56,683 nt of DNA, taken from Phascolarctobacterium_A succinatutens_B. Lineage in GTDB: Bacteria > Bacillota > Negativicutes > Acidaminococcales > Acidaminococcaceae. Below the pieces are notes generated by a model. It saw only the letters and a program-made list of their open reading frames with translations. It was not told the origin of the DNA and did not search any database. A program made the position numbers and the translations under genes. Where the stretch lies: assembly GCF_958453765.1 (NCBI RefSeq), contig NZ_CAUDZA010000014.1, positions 1 to 56,683 of the forward strand. The letters are read 5' to 3'. Positions 42,772 through 52,135 of this stretch are shown piece after piece (positions within the stretch are counted from its first letter, which is position 1; every line of letters begins with the position of its first letter).

Positions 42772-42956
42772 AAATTAATCCCCACAATGCCGTCCAGCTC
42801 CGTGTTTTGAACCTGCATGTGCAGGTGGGTGCCTTCCCTAACAATCGCAAACGTCCACTCAAAGGAGGCATGTTTTTGAAAGAAGGAGTATCAGGCTCCC
42901 TAGGTTAGAGTGTTGGCTCAAAACCTTTGGAGCAATGTAACGAACATCGCAGGGGT
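42772..42956 (-). ncRNA. ssrS: 6S RNA
   Basis: About 185 nt. The 5' end (CCCCTGCGATGTTCG) and the 3' end (GACGGCATTGTGGGG) line up by eye with the E. coli 6S termini (CTCTGAGATGTTCG and GCGGCATCTCGGAGA). Inside, GCTCC...TTTTGA pairs with TCAAAA...GGAGC on either side of a large partly unpaired centre, and ACCTGCATGTGCAGGT forms a side hairpin. The transcript ends in ATTAATTTTTG. 6S RNA mimics an open promoter and sequesters the housekeeping RNA polymerase in stationary phase. Ends are approximate. Confidence 0.85.
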
Positions 42957-43016
42957 ATAATTAACAACTATTCTTCAATTGTCTTTAACTTCTATCGACA
43001 TACATATAATACCAAA

Positions 43017-43044
43017 AATGGAAGCGTTTTTCAACGCTTCCATT
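43017..43044 (-). terminator. rho-independent terminator after aspS
   Basis: Stem AATGGAAGCG / CGCTTCCATT with an 8-base loop, then TTT on the minus strand. It lies about 60 bp after the aspS stop and just before the 6S RNA promoter region. Confidence 0.9.
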
Positions 43045-43101
43045 AAAAATTTTTGAATATTTATTTTGCTTTATCCTCTTGACAGAAGCGGGCTAAAGTG
43101 C

Positions 43102-44898
43102 TTATTTGTCTTCTTTATCCTTCTTCATCAGCAGGCTGGTTTTGATGTGCAGCTCACGCAGCTGTTTTTCATCAACATCGTTAGGAGCCTGAGTCATCAG
43201 ATCGGATGCGCTCTGAGTTTTCGGGAAAGCAATTACGTCGCGGATAGAATCGCGCTGAGCCATAATCATGATCAGACGGTCAAGACCGAATGCCAGACCA
43301 CCGTGTGGCGGAGCACCGTATTCGAATGCGTTCATCATGAAGCCAAACTTCTCTTGTGCTTCCTCATCGGACAGGCCGATAGCTTCGAATACCTTCTTCT
43401 GTACGTCGCGGCGATGGATACGGATGGAACCGCCGCCGATTTCGGTGCCATTCAGAACCATATCATAAGCCTTAGCATATACCTTGCCGGGGTTGGTCAG
43501 CAGCAGCGGCAGGTCCTCGTCACGCGGAGCGGTGAACGGATGGTGCATTGCAACATAACGTTTTTCTTCCTCGTTGTACTCGAACATCGGGAAGTCAACT
43601 ACCCAGGTGAAGGCCAGCTTATCCGGATCAATCAGACCACGGCGTTTAGCCATTTCGATACGCAGTGCGCCCAGAGAAGCAGCAACTACAGACGGTTTAT
43701 CGGCAACGAAGAGCAGCAGGTCACCTGCTTCAACTTCAGCAGCTTTTTTGATTGCTTCGATGTTTTCATCGCTGAAGAATTTAGCGATGGAGGATTTTAC
43801 GCCGCCTTCTGCCGGGAATTGCAGCCAAGCCATACCCTTAGCACCGTAGATGCCGCAGAATTTAACGAGCTCGTCCAGCTGACGACGGGGAATATCTGCA
43901 TAGCCTTTTACGTTAATGCATTTTACCTGACCGCCGTTAGCAATAACATTGTTGAATACCTGGAAGGTGCAGCCTTGAACAGCTTCGCTGACATTTTTCA
44001 GCTCCATGCCGAAGCGCAGGTCCGGTTTATCGCTGCCGAAACGATCCATAGCATCGTCCCAGGTCAGACGTTGGAAAGGAATCTGGATATCCTTGCCCAG
44101 AGCACCCTTGAAGATGTGGTGAATTAAGCCTTCCATCAGCTCCAGGATTTCGTCAACTTCCATGAAGGACATTTCCATGTCCAGCTGGGTGAATTCCGGC
44201 TGACGGTCTGCACGCAGGTCCTCATCACGGAAGCAGCGGGCAATTTGGAAATAACGCTCCATACCGGCTACCATCAGCAGCTGTTTGAAGATTTGCGGAG
44301 ATTGCGGCAGTGCATAGAACTTGCCGGGGTTTACACGGCTCGGAACGAGGTAGTCACGAGCACCCTCCGGAGTGGATTTGCACAACATCGGAGTTTCAAT
44401 CTCGAGGAAATGGTTATCATCAAGATAGTCGCGCATCAGTTTAGCAACTTTGTGACGCAGAATCAGATTGCGTTGCATTTCCGGACGGCGCAGGTCCAGA
44501 TAACGGTATTTCAGACGCAGGTTTTCATCGGTGTCAATGCCGTCTTTGATGTAGAACGGAGGAGTTTTAGCACCGTTCAGCACTTCGATATCATGTGCCA
44601 GTACTTCGATAGTACCGGTAGGAATGTTTTCGTTGATGGTGTCCTCATCACGCAGACGTACATTACCAATTACTTTGATAACATATTCGTTACGGATGTC
44701 CTCGGCAGTTTTGAAGCTGCTGCCGGCGCTTTCGGGATCGGCAACAACCTGCACGATACCGCTGCGGTCACGCAAATCGATAAAAATCAATCCGCCGTGA
44801 TCACGTCGTTTAGCAACCCAGCCGCACAGTACAACCTGTTCGCCGGCTTGCTCCTTGGTCAGCACACCACAATGATGGCTGCGTTTTTCATTAATCAT
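43102..44898 (-). CDS. aspS: aspartyl-tRNA synthetase (bacterial type)
   Basis: Charges tRNA-Asp. 598 residues from the ATG at 44898 (AGAGGTG site; an in-frame GTG at 44907 is less likely). Seen: anticodon-binding OB fold (VLCGWVAKRRDHGGLIFIDLRD), motif 2 FRDEDLRADRQPEFTQLDMEMSF, the GAD insertion domain (about 300-415) that marks the bacterial form, the VDFPMFEY segment, and motif 3 GLAFGLDRLIMIMA near the end. Whether it is discriminating or also charges tRNA-Asn cannot be told here. Last gene of the lapA-aspS run. Confidence 0.97.
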   Translation of the reverse strand: MINEKRSHHCGVLTKEQAGEQVVLCGWVAKRRDHGGLIFIDLRDRSGIVQVVADPESAGSSFKTAEDIRNEYVIKVIGNVRLRDEDTINENIPTGTIEVLAHDIEVLNGAKTPPFYIKDGIDTDENLRLKYRYLDLRRPEMQRNLILRHKVAKLMRDYLDDNHFLEIETPMLCKSTPEGARDYLVPSRVNPGKFYALPQSPQIFKQLLMVAGMERYFQIARCFRDEDLRADRQPEFTQLDMEMSFMEVDEILELMEGLIHHIFKGALGKDIQIPFQRLTWDDAMDRFGSDKPDLRFGMELKNVSEAVQGCTFQVFNNVIANGGQVKCINVKGYADIPRRQLDELVKFCGIYGAKGMAWLQFPAEGGVKSSIAKFFSDENIEAIKKAAEVEAGDLLLFVADKPSVVAASLGALRIEMAKRRGLIDPDKLAFTWVVDFPMFEYNEEEKRYVAMHHPFTAPRDEDLPLLLTNPGKVYAKAYDMVLNGTEIGGGSIRIHRRDVQKKVFEAIGLSDEEAQEKFGFMMNAFEYGAPPHGGLAFGLDRLIMIMAQRDSIRDVIAFPKTQSASDLMTQAPNDVDEKQLRELHIKTSLLMKKDKEDK

Positions 44899-44913
44899 CT
44901 TTAGCACCTCTAC

Positions 44914-46173
44914 TTATAAAGTATTGAAATAACTAATAATATCATTAACAGCGATTTCATGTTGCTCGCTTGTTGCCATGTTACGCACAGTAACGGCATT
45001 ACGGCTGAGCTCATCCTCGCCAAATATTAACACTTGCTTAGCCTGGAATTTGTTGGCCTGCTTCATCTGGGACTTCATGCTGCGGCCGTTAAAGTCGTAT
45101 TCAACCTTAAAGCCGTTGCGACGCAGCTCGATGGCGGTTTTGAAGGCCAGCGCAAAGTTTTCCTGCTTGGGGCAGACAACATATGCGTCAATGCTTTCAT
45201 CAAATTCAGGCAGCAGATTCTGCTTCTCCAGAGCCAGCAGCACGCGCTCCATACCCATAGCAAAGCCGATGCCGGGGCGGGCTTCGTCACCGCTGATTTC
45301 CTGTACCAGTCCGTCGTAACGGCCGCCGCCGCAAACAGCGCTTTGTGCGCCCAGCGGAGCGTACTGGATTTCAAAAGCAGTTTTTGTATAATAATCAAGG
45401 CCACGCACAAGATTGTGGTCAACCTCATATTCAACACCTGCGGCAGTCAAAAGCTGCTTCAGGCCTTCAAAGTGTTCCTTGCATTCATCGCACAGGCATT
45501 CCTCCAGGCTCGGTGCACCCTCGCCCAGCTCATGGCAATGCGGATTTTTGCAGTCCAAAAGACGCAACGGATTGCGGTCGAAGCGGCCTTGGCAATCCTT
45601 GCACAGCTCGTCAAAGTTAGGCTTGAAGAAAGCCTGCAGCTTTTCTCTGTGCTGCGGACGGCATTTTGGGCAGCCTACGGAATTGATTTTCAGCTTCAAG
45701 TCCTTCAGGCCCAGGCTTTGCAGTACCTGCACAGCCAGCAGAATGATTTCCGCATCGACATTCGGGCCGGTTACGCCCAAAGCTTCCACACCGAACTGGT
45801 GGAACTCACGCAGACGGCCTGCCTGCGGACGGTCATAACGGAACATAGGTCCGATGTAATAGAACTTCGTGGCAGCGTCATCCTTGCTCAGCTTATGCTC
45901 AACGTAAGCGCGGACAGCACTGGCGGTGTTTTCCGGACGCAGGGTAATGCTGCGGTTACCGCGGTCGGTAAAGGTATACATTTCCTTTTCAACAACGTCG
46001 GTGGTATCACCGATACCGCGTTGGAACAGCTCTGTATGCTCAAACACAGGAGTTCTGATTTCTTTGTAGCCATATTGTGCGCAAATCTTGCGCATGGTTT
46101 CTTCCAGATAACGCCATGCGTTAACGTCGGAAGGCATAATATCCTTCGTACCTCTGGGTGCTGTTGTCAGCAT
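44914..46173 (-). CDS. hisS: histidyl-tRNA synthetase
   Basis: Charges tRNA-His. 419 residues. Seen: motif 1 near GYKEIRTPVFEHTELF, motif 2 FRYDRPQAGRLREFHQFGVE (about 112-131), the HisA signatures LVRGLDYYTKTAFEIQY (about 258-274) and ERVLLALE, and the anticodon domain at the end. The insertion domain has several Cys pairs (GCPKC, CKDC, CLCDEC), the Firmicutes-type form. ATG at 46173 has AGGAGAGG. It lies 15 bp before aspS; the hisS-aspS pair is common in Firmicutes. Confidence 0.97.
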   Translation of the reverse strand: MLTTAPRGTKDIMPSDVNAWRYLEETMRKICAQYGYKEIRTPVFEHTELFQRGIGDTTDVVEKEMYTFTDRGNRSITLRPENTASAVRAYVEHKLSKDDAATKFYYIGPMFRYDRPQAGRLREFHQFGVEALGVTGPNVDAEIILLAVQVLQSLGLKDLKLKINSVGCPKCRPQHREKLQAFFKPNFDELCKDCQGRFDRNPLRLLDCKNPHCHELGEGAPSLEECLCDECKEHFEGLKQLLTAAGVEYEVDHNLVRGLDYYTKTAFEIQYAPLGAQSAVCGGGRYDGLVQEISGDEARPGIGFAMGMERVLLALEKQNLLPEFDESIDAYVVCPKQENFALAFKTAIELRRNGFKVEYDFNGRSMKSQMKQANKFQAKQVLIFGEDELSRNAVTVRNMATSEQHEIAVNDIISYFNTL

Positions 46174-46206
46174 AGTCTATCCTCTCCTAACGGCACTCAG
46201 GCCCTT

Positions 46207-47673
46207 TTACAGGTCTGTGCCTTCTATATTAAACAAATCACGGCGACGCTCTGCCAGCTCCTGCAGGTGCGCCCCATACACTGCCACATTTTTCGGCATA
46301 TTCAGTTTATGCAGATGGTGTCCGTCAGGCAAAGGCACCTTGCTGGCAGATGCAGGTCCCACACCAATCACCGGATGACGTTCCTCCATCATCTGGATAT
46401 TATAGATACTTTCCGTACCGGGCTTAGCATAACCGATATTTGCCAGATGCCCCAACATATAATGCTGGCGGTACAGATAGTAAGGCTCTAACCCTATCGC
46501 AGCAGCCATCTCAGCGGCCCGCTGCACCATTTTTTCCGCTGCCTGCGTAGTCAGCACTGCCTGCTCCTGCTTTTGAAAGAGCGGTGCGCTGCGCTTCAGC
46601 GTAAGCGTATGCACTGTCAAGTTCTCCGGTGACAGCTTCACTGCCTGCTCCAGAGAATATGCAATCTCCTGCTCCGTTTCCTGCGGCAGACCGACAATCA
46701 GATCAACATTCACAACAGGAATCCGGCTTTTGCGCACAAGCTCATAGGCATTGTAAAAATCCCTGACGCTATGACGCCTGCCAATCAGCTGCAGCGTTTT
46801 ATCATGGAAGCTCTGTGGATTGACGCTGATGCGGTTCACCCCCGCCGCCTCCATCGCCGCCAATTTAGCGGCACTGAAGCAGTCCGGGCGACCGGCCTCT
46901 ACCGTGAACTCGCGCAGATGCTGCAAGCCTTCGCAGTTGCTTTGCAGCAGTTTTCGTTCCACTGCATGCAGCAGACGTGCAAATACCTTATCACTCAAGC
47001 TCGTGGGTGTGCCACCGCCAATATAAAGTGATTTGACACGCAAGCTATGCATACCTATTAATTGTACCACATTTTGCAGGTCTTGTTCAATCATATTTAC
47101 AAAGTTTTGCTGAGATTCTTCATCCTGCGGCACAATTCCCGCCGGAAACGAGCAATAGCTGCAGCGCGAAGGACAATACGGCACGCCGATATAAATACCG
47201 GTATCCGTAAGGCGCGTACTGTCGCTGAGGATATGCTTCTGCTTCAGAGCAATGTCCGTAAGCAGCCTTCCCTGCGCCATTGGCAGCAAATAATTTTCGT
47301 TCAGATATTCCGGCAATGCTGCAGCCTCTACGCCGCTGTCCAGCAGCTTATGCGCCAGCTTCGTCGGGCGCACACCTGTGAGAATGCCCCACGGCAGCTT
47401 AGGCTGCAGACCGGTAAGCTCGGCAAAAACCTTCAGCACGACAAGCTTCACGCAACGCGTTACCTCGCCGATCGCAGCAGCTTCGCTGCAATGCTCGCTC
47501 GCTGTAAAGCTTTGCTCCGCACCTTGCAGACAGGCGCTGACGCAGCCGTGCTCACGCGCAAGCGTCAGCGTAAGCGCAGCGGACGGTGCCGGCTGATAGC
47601 CAAAAAATGCGGCCATGTCGCTCACAGGCCGCGTAACATCCAGCTCCAATGTATTACGTAAGCAAAAAAACAT
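46207..47673 (-). CDS. hemZ: HemZ-type radical SAM coproporphyrinogen dehydrogenase-like protein
   Basis: A 488-residue radical-SAM enzyme related to oxygen-independent coproporphyrinogen III oxidase. The cluster motif is CPSRCSYC (CxxxCxxC) in GVPYCPSRCSYCSFPAG near 168-184; LYIGGGTPTSL (about 218) and GLPQETEQE are HemN/HemZ family features. The N-terminal 150 residues before the radical SAM core are typical of HemZ rather than HemN/HemW. Whether it makes haem here or does another radical reaction is not decidable. ATG at 47673 follows the AI-2E stop with no gap. Confidence 0.9.
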   Translation of the reverse strand: MFFCLRNTLELDVTRPVSDMAAFFGYQPAPSAALTLTLAREHGCVSACLQGAEQSFTASEHCSEAAAIGEVTRCVKLVVLKVFAELTGLQPKLPWGILTGVRPTKLAHKLLDSGVEAAALPEYLNENYLLPMAQGRLLTDIALKQKHILSDSTRLTDTGIYIGVPYCPSRCSYCSFPAGIVPQDEESQQNFVNMIEQDLQNVVQLIGMHSLRVKSLYIGGGTPTSLSDKVFARLLHAVERKLLQSNCEGLQHLREFTVEAGRPDCFSAAKLAAMEAAGVNRISVNPQSFHDKTLQLIGRRHSVRDFYNAYELVRKSRIPVVNVDLIVGLPQETEQEIAYSLEQAVKLSPENLTVHTLTLKRSAPLFQKQEQAVLTTQAAEKMVQRAAEMAAAIGLEPYYLYRQHYMLGHLANIGYAKPGTESIYNIQMMEERHPVIGVGPASASKVPLPDGHHLHKLNMPKNVAVYGAHLQELAERRRDLFNIEGTDL

Positions 47674-48744
47674 TTAATTCTCCCGTCCTTCACCGGCATG
47701 CCACAGCTGCTTGTACAGCACTCTGTAGATTGCTGCTACCGGCACGGCAAAAACCATACCCAGAATACCGAACAGCTTAGCACCGATGAGCAGGCTGATA
47801 ATCAAAACTACAGGATGCAAATCAATCTTTTGTCCCATGAGCTTAGGCATAATAAAATTGGCATCCAGCTGATAATATACCAGATAAAAAAGCGCTACAT
47901 GGAAGGCAGCCTCCGGCGCCTGACCGTAGGCAATAAACACAGCAGGCACAGCGCCCATCAGCGGGCCGACTACCGGTACCGTTTCGGCAAGGATGGCCCA
48001 AAAGCCGAGCACCAGCGGAAAGTCAATACCCAAAAAAGCCGTGCCGATGGTAATAACGAAGCCGGAAATCAGGCTCAGCTTGCCCATACCGCGCACATAG
48101 GCGCTCATGGTTCTGCCGATTTCGTCCACAACCTCCGCCGCTTTGTCCTGCGCGTCGTAGTTGAACAGATTAATCACCATCAAGCGCAGCTCACGCCAGT
48201 CCTTAAGAAAATAAAAGGCAAGGAAGGGCACGATAATCAGGCCTATCAAGCTCTGTACAATCCCCAGACTGGACTGGACAAGATTACGCAGCACCTTTCC
48301 TACAAAGCCCATCGCCCAGTTCAGCAGACCGTTGACCAGCATATTGAAATCGGACGGCAAGAGCGGAATGGTAGACGGGTCCTTAAGCATGCTGTCCAAA
48401 TCCTGGATATTGGATTTGGCGGCCAATGCCGGCAGCTTTTGCAGGAACTCGTTCATCTGCCCGAAGAGCGGCAGAATGATGAAGCCGATAATCATAACAA
48501 TAAAGATACAAAAGGCCAGCAATGCCAGGATAATCGCCACTACGCGCGACAGCTTAATCATGCCGTGCGCCATGCGCACCTGCGCGATAGCATTAACCAG
48601 CGGATAAAGTGCGAAGGCCAGGCCTACTGCCAGCAGCAGCGGCAGCAGGAAGCCCGCCATTAAATATAAAACATAAGAGATTGCCGTAACAACACCCAGC
48701 TTAAAGAAGGTGCTTTTACGTATTTGAGGCCAATATTTCAGCAT
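47674..48744 (-). CDS. AI-2E family (PF01594) membrane protein
   Basis: A 356-residue polytopic protein with about seven or eight membrane segments in the PerM/YtvI/TqsA arrangement: a tight N-terminal pair, a periplasmic-side region, then a C-terminal bundle with PVVGPLMGAVPAVFIAY (about 245) and the late motif KLFGILGMVFAVPVAAIYRVLY. Family members have been linked to export of autoinducer-2 or to ion antiport; substrate unknown here. ATG at 48744. It stops exactly where hemZ begins, so translation is probably coupled. Confidence 0.9.
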   Translation of the reverse strand: MLKYWPQIRKSTFFKLGVVTAISYVLYLMAGFLLPLLLAVGLAFALYPLVNAIAQVRMAHGMIKLSRVVAIILALLAFCIFIVMIIGFIILPLFGQMNEFLQKLPALAAKSNIQDLDSMLKDPSTIPLLPSDFNMLVNGLLNWAMGFVGKVLRNLVQSSLGIVQSLIGLIIVPFLAFYFLKDWRELRLMVINLFNYDAQDKAAEVVDEIGRTMSAYVRGMGKLSLISGFVITIGTAFLGIDFPLVLGFWAILAETVPVVGPLMGAVPAVFIAYGQAPEAAFHVALFYLVYYQLDANFIMPKLMGQKIDLHPVVLIISLLIGAKLFGILGMVFAVPVAAIYRVLYKQLWHAGEGREN

Positions 48745-48750
48745 GATGTT

Positions 48751-49377
48751 TTATTGCAGGAAAGGATTCCTGCGACGCTCCCAACCCACGGTAGTAGTAG
48801 GTCCGTGGCCCGGCAGCAGCTTAACGTCGTCCTCAAGCACCATCAGCTTTGTTTTGATGGACTGGATGAGTGCGCGATAGCTGCCTCCCGGCAAATCGGT
48901 GCGTCCGATGGATTCACAGAAAATAGTATCACCGGCAAATACTACCTTGCCCGGCGCGTAGTAATAACAGAAGCCGCCTTTGGTATGTCCCGGCGTAGCA
49001 AAGGCTTCAAACTTCATGCCCGCCAGCTCCAGCACATCCCCGTCATGTACAAGGTGGTCCGCAGGCTCATTTTTCAATTCTTCACCGATAAAGAAGGAAA
49101 GGTTTCTGTTCGGCTGTGTCAGGCAGTCAGCATCATCCTCGCCGATATACACCGGCGCACCTGTAGCCTTGCGCAGCTCTGCCAGCGCACCGATATGGTC
49201 GCTGTGACCGTGAGTCAGCACAATAGCGACAACCTTGGCCTTAGCCTGCTCAATCATCCTATTAATGGTCGGGTAATCTCCGCCCGGATCGAAAATAACG
49301 CCTTCACCGATAGCTTCATTTACGGCAAAATAACAGTTGGTAGCAAGCATACCTGCTTCAACATGATAAATCTTCAT
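48751..49377 (-). CDS. GloB-like MBL-fold hydrolase
   Basis: A 208-residue compact MBL hydrolase of the YqgX/GloB2 group. Metal ligands are visible: THGHSDHIG (HxHxDH, about 55-63), the His of TPGHTKGG (about 130), the Asp of VFAGDTIF (about 150), and the final His in LLPGHGPTTT (about 192). There is no HAGH C-terminal domain, so it is the short type whose substrate (often a glutathione-like thioester, or unknown) is not readable. ATG at 49377. It lies 37 bp after dtd and 6 bp before the AI-2E gene, inside the same run. Confidence 0.9.
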   Translation of the reverse strand: MKIYHVEAGMLATNCYFAVNEAIGEGVIFDPGGDYPTINRMIEQAKAKVVAIVLTHGHSDHIGALAELRKATGAPVYIGEDDADCLTQPNRNLSFFIGEELKNEPADHLVHDGDVLELAGMKFEAFATPGHTKGGFCYYYAPGKVVFAGDTIFCESIGRTDLPGGSYRALIQSIKTKLMVLEDDVKLLPGHGPTTTVGWERRRNPFLQ

Positions 49378-49414
49378 TCTTCAACCTCCGTTGATAAATC
49401 TATGCACAATATAA

Positions 49415-49864
49415 TTATAACAGCTTCGTGCTGTCCAGCAAAATAGTTACCGGACCGTTGTTCACCAGCTCTACCAGCATATGCGCGCGAAAGATGCCTG
49501 TTTCTACTGGCAACCCTGCCTTGCGGCAGCCGTCTACAAAGCGCTCATAGTAAGCGTTGGCCACATCGGGCGCTGCAGCAGCCGTAAAGGACGGACGCTT
49601 GCCGTGGCGGCAGTCACCGCACAGAGTAAACTGAGAAACCGCCAGAATCGCACCGCCTACATCCTTCACCGACAGGTTCATCTTGCCTGCCTCATCCTCA
49701 AAAATACGCATACCGCACACCTTGTCGATAATATAGGCCAGATCCTTATCGGTATCGCCCTCGGCCACACCCAAAAGCACCAGAAGGCCCTTCTGTACCT
49801 CGCCGGTAATCTTTTCATCTACAGTAACACTGGCGTGGTCTACACGCTGCACAACTGCTCTCAT
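49415..49864 (-). CDS. dtd: D-aminoacyl-tRNA deacylase
   Basis: Removes D-amino acids (and misloaded glycine) from tRNA. 149 residues, standard length. Seen: MRAVVQRVDHASVTVD at the start, LAVSQFTLCGD (the SQFTL active-site motif, about 77-87), and MLVELVNNGPVTILLDS, the GP motif near the end. ATG at 49864 overlaps the relA stop by four bases (ATGA). The relA-dtd pairing is conserved in Firmicutes. Confidence 0.97.
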   Translation of the reverse strand: MRAVVQRVDHASVTVDEKITGEVQKGLLVLLGVAEGDTDKDLAYIIDKVCGMRIFEDEAGKMNLSVKDVGGAILAVSQFTLCGDCRHGKRPSFTAAAAPDVANAYYERFVDGCRKAGLPVETGIFRAHMLVELVNNGPVTILLDSTKLL

Positions 49865-52110
49865 TTCTTCTTGCCTCCGCTGCCGTTCGCCGTAGAAATC
49901 AGGCGTTCAACAGAATAAACACCCTTCATGCGGCGGATACGGTTCATAAAATACTCCAGCTGCTCCAGGCTCATGATATCAAGTCCCATGTGCATGGTAG
50001 CAATTTTATTCTTATCTGTATGACATGCAAGCGAGAAAATATTAATCTTCGTTTCGCTAGTCACATTCATAATATCGCTCATCAGTCCGGTCCTGTCTAC
50101 GGATGTAATCACGATGTTAACCTTATAGACATCATCAATGCCTACATCCCAGGCAACCTCAATTAAGCGACGCTGCTCCTCGGGATTATTGGTCAGGATA
50201 TTAGGGCAGTCCGCACGGTGTACGGAAATACCGCTGCCGCGTGTAATATAGCCGATAACCGGGTCGCCGGGAATCGGGTTGCAGCAGCGCGCCAGCTTAA
50301 CCATGATGCCTTCTTCGCCCTTAACGAGAATGCCGTGGCTGGCCTTAGCCTTAGACTTGCGCGGCTTCAGCTCTGCCAGTACCTGCGCCAGGTCCTTGGT
50401 GGTTTCCAGCTTCTGCTCTTTTTTATAGATTTCCACCAGCTTGGACATAACAGTGTTCAGTGTAACACCGCCGTAGCCCAGTGTTGCCAGCAGATTTTCA
50501 TCCGTATCGATGCGGATTTTGCTGCCTGCTTCCTTCAGTTTTTCCGGAGACATCAGCACCTTAGGCTCGTAGCCGAGGCGTTTAACCTCACGCTCCAGCA
50601 TTTCACGGCCCTTGACGATATTTTCCTCACGGCGCTCCTTCTTGAACCAGCTTTTGATTTTGTTGCGTGTATCGGAAGAGCCTACAACATTAATCCAGTC
50701 ACGGCTCGGGCCGTTGGACTGCTTAGAGGTGATAACCTCTACGATATCGCCGTTCTTCAGCTGATAGTCAAGCGGTACAATGCGTCCGTTGACCTTAGCA
50801 CCTACGCAGCGGTTGCCTACATCCGTATGGATGCGATAAGCGAAGTCAATTGGCACACTGCCTACAGGCAGGTCAATAACATCACCGCGCGGCGTAAAGA
50901 CAAAGACCTCATCGGCAAAGATATCCATCTTGACCGTGTTGACAAAGTCGCGCGAATCATTCATATCCTTGTGCCATTCCAGCAGCTGACGCAGCCAGCT
51001 CAGCTTGGCATCAAAGCCCTTGTCACCGCCGGCAGACGGCTTGCTGCCGCCGCTTTCCTTATAGCGCCAGTGCGCAGCGATACCGTATTCGCTGATGCGG
51101 TGCATTTCAAAGGTGCGGATTTGGATTTCCAGCGGCTGACCGCCATTAGAAAGCACAGTCGTATGCAAGGACTGATACATATTGGATTTCGGCACCGCTA
51201 CATAGTCCTTGAAGCGGCCCGGAATAGGACGCCACATGCTGTGTACGATACCCAGCGTGCCATAGCAGTCCTTCACGGTGTCTACCAGCACACGGATAGC
51301 CAGCAGATCATAAATCTCGCTCAGCTGCTTGTGGTCACGCAGCATTTTCTTATGAATGCTGTAAAAGTTTTTCGGTCTGCCCTGAATTTCGCAGCGGATA
51401 CCGGCCTTCTCGACAGCGTCCTTCAACGTTGTCATAGCCTCGTTAATCATATCCTCGCGCTCACGGCGTTTTATTTTTACCTGCTCTACCAGGTCGTAAT
51501 AAATATCCGGCTCCATATAACGGAAGGCCAGATCCTCCAGCTCCCATTTAATGGTATAGATACCAAGACGATGTGCCAACGGCGCATAAATTTCCAATGT
51601 TTCCCGGGAAATAGACTGCTGCTTATGCACAGGCATATACTTCATCGTGCGCATATTATGCAGACGGTCAGCCAGCTTTATCAGTACGACACGGATATCG
51701 CGCGCCATTGCCAAAAACATTTTGCGGTAGTTTTCAATCTGGCGGTCTTCCTTGGAAATATATTCGATTTTGCCCAGCTTGGTAACACCGTCTACCAGAT
51801 TTGCTACCACGGTGCCGAACTGCTCTTTGATATAGTCCAGCTTATAATCCGTATCCTCAACCACATCGTGCAAAAAGGCAGCTGCCAATGTTTTGTCATC
51901 CATCTGCAGTCCCACAAGGATGCTGACAACGCCAATCGGATGGATGATATACGGTTCACCGGATTTACGTGTCTGCGCAGCGTGTGCCTTGGCTGCCAGC
52001 TCATAGGCCTTACGGACAAAAGCTACCTGCTCCGGCGTAAGATATTCTTCTATACGCGCAAACAATTCATCTATATCAGTAATATTAGTTATTGCGTTTG
52101 TTGAGGGCAT
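49861..52110 (-). CDS. relA: RelA/SpoT bifunctional (p)ppGpp synthetase/hydrolase
   Basis: Makes and degrades the stringent-response alarmone. 749 residues from the ATG at 52110 (GGAG eight bases upstream; earlier in-frame GTG/ATG codons lack a site). Order: HD hydrolase (about 35-190, with AAFLHDVVEDTD), synthetase (about 215-360, with RVLVDTVKDCYGTLGIVHS and FKDYVAVPKSNMYQSLHTTV), TGS (about 385-450, DEVFVFTPRGDVIDLPVGSV), zinc-finger/helical part (ARCCNPIPGDPVIGYITRG) and C-terminal ACT (about 665-740). Both catalytic halves look intact, so it is the Rel type. It begins 25 bp after recJ. Confidence 0.96.
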   Translation of the reverse strand: MPSTNAITNITDIDELFARIEEYLTPEQVAFVRKAYELAAKAHAAQTRKSGEPYIIHPIGVVSILVGLQMDDKTLAAAFLHDVVEDTDYKLDYIKEQFGTVVANLVDGVTKLGKIEYISKEDRQIENYRKMFLAMARDIRVVLIKLADRLHNMRTMKYMPVHKQQSISRETLEIYAPLAHRLGIYTIKWELEDLAFRYMEPDIYYDLVEQVKIKRREREDMINEAMTTLKDAVEKAGIRCEIQGRPKNFYSIHKKMLRDHKQLSEIYDLLAIRVLVDTVKDCYGTLGIVHSMWRPIPGRFKDYVAVPKSNMYQSLHTTVLSNGGQPLEIQIRTFEMHRISEYGIAAHWRYKESGGSKPSAGGDKGFDAKLSWLRQLLEWHKDMNDSRDFVNTVKMDIFADEVFVFTPRGDVIDLPVGSVPIDFAYRIHTDVGNRCVGAKVNGRIVPLDYQLKNGDIVEVITSKQSNGPSRDWINVVGSSDTRNKIKSWFKKERREENIVKGREMLEREVKRLGYEPKVLMSPEKLKEAGSKIRIDTDENLLATLGYGGVTLNTVMSKLVEIYKKEQKLETTKDLAQVLAELKPRKSKAKASHGILVKGEEGIMVKLARCCNPIPGDPVIGYITRGSGISVHRADCPNILTNNPEEQRRLIEVAWDVGIDDVYKVNIVITSVDRTGLMSDIMNVTSETKINIFSLACHTDKNKIATMHMGLDIMSLEQLEYFMNRIRRMKGVYSVERLISTANGSGGKKK

Positions 52111-52135
52111 TCTCCCCACTCCCATCTGCACTTCA

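Noticed and set aside
41862..42818. Secreted-protein gene starting at 42818
   Set aside because: The extra N-terminal 39 residues overlap the 6S RNA and precede a proper signal peptide and ribosome site at 42701.
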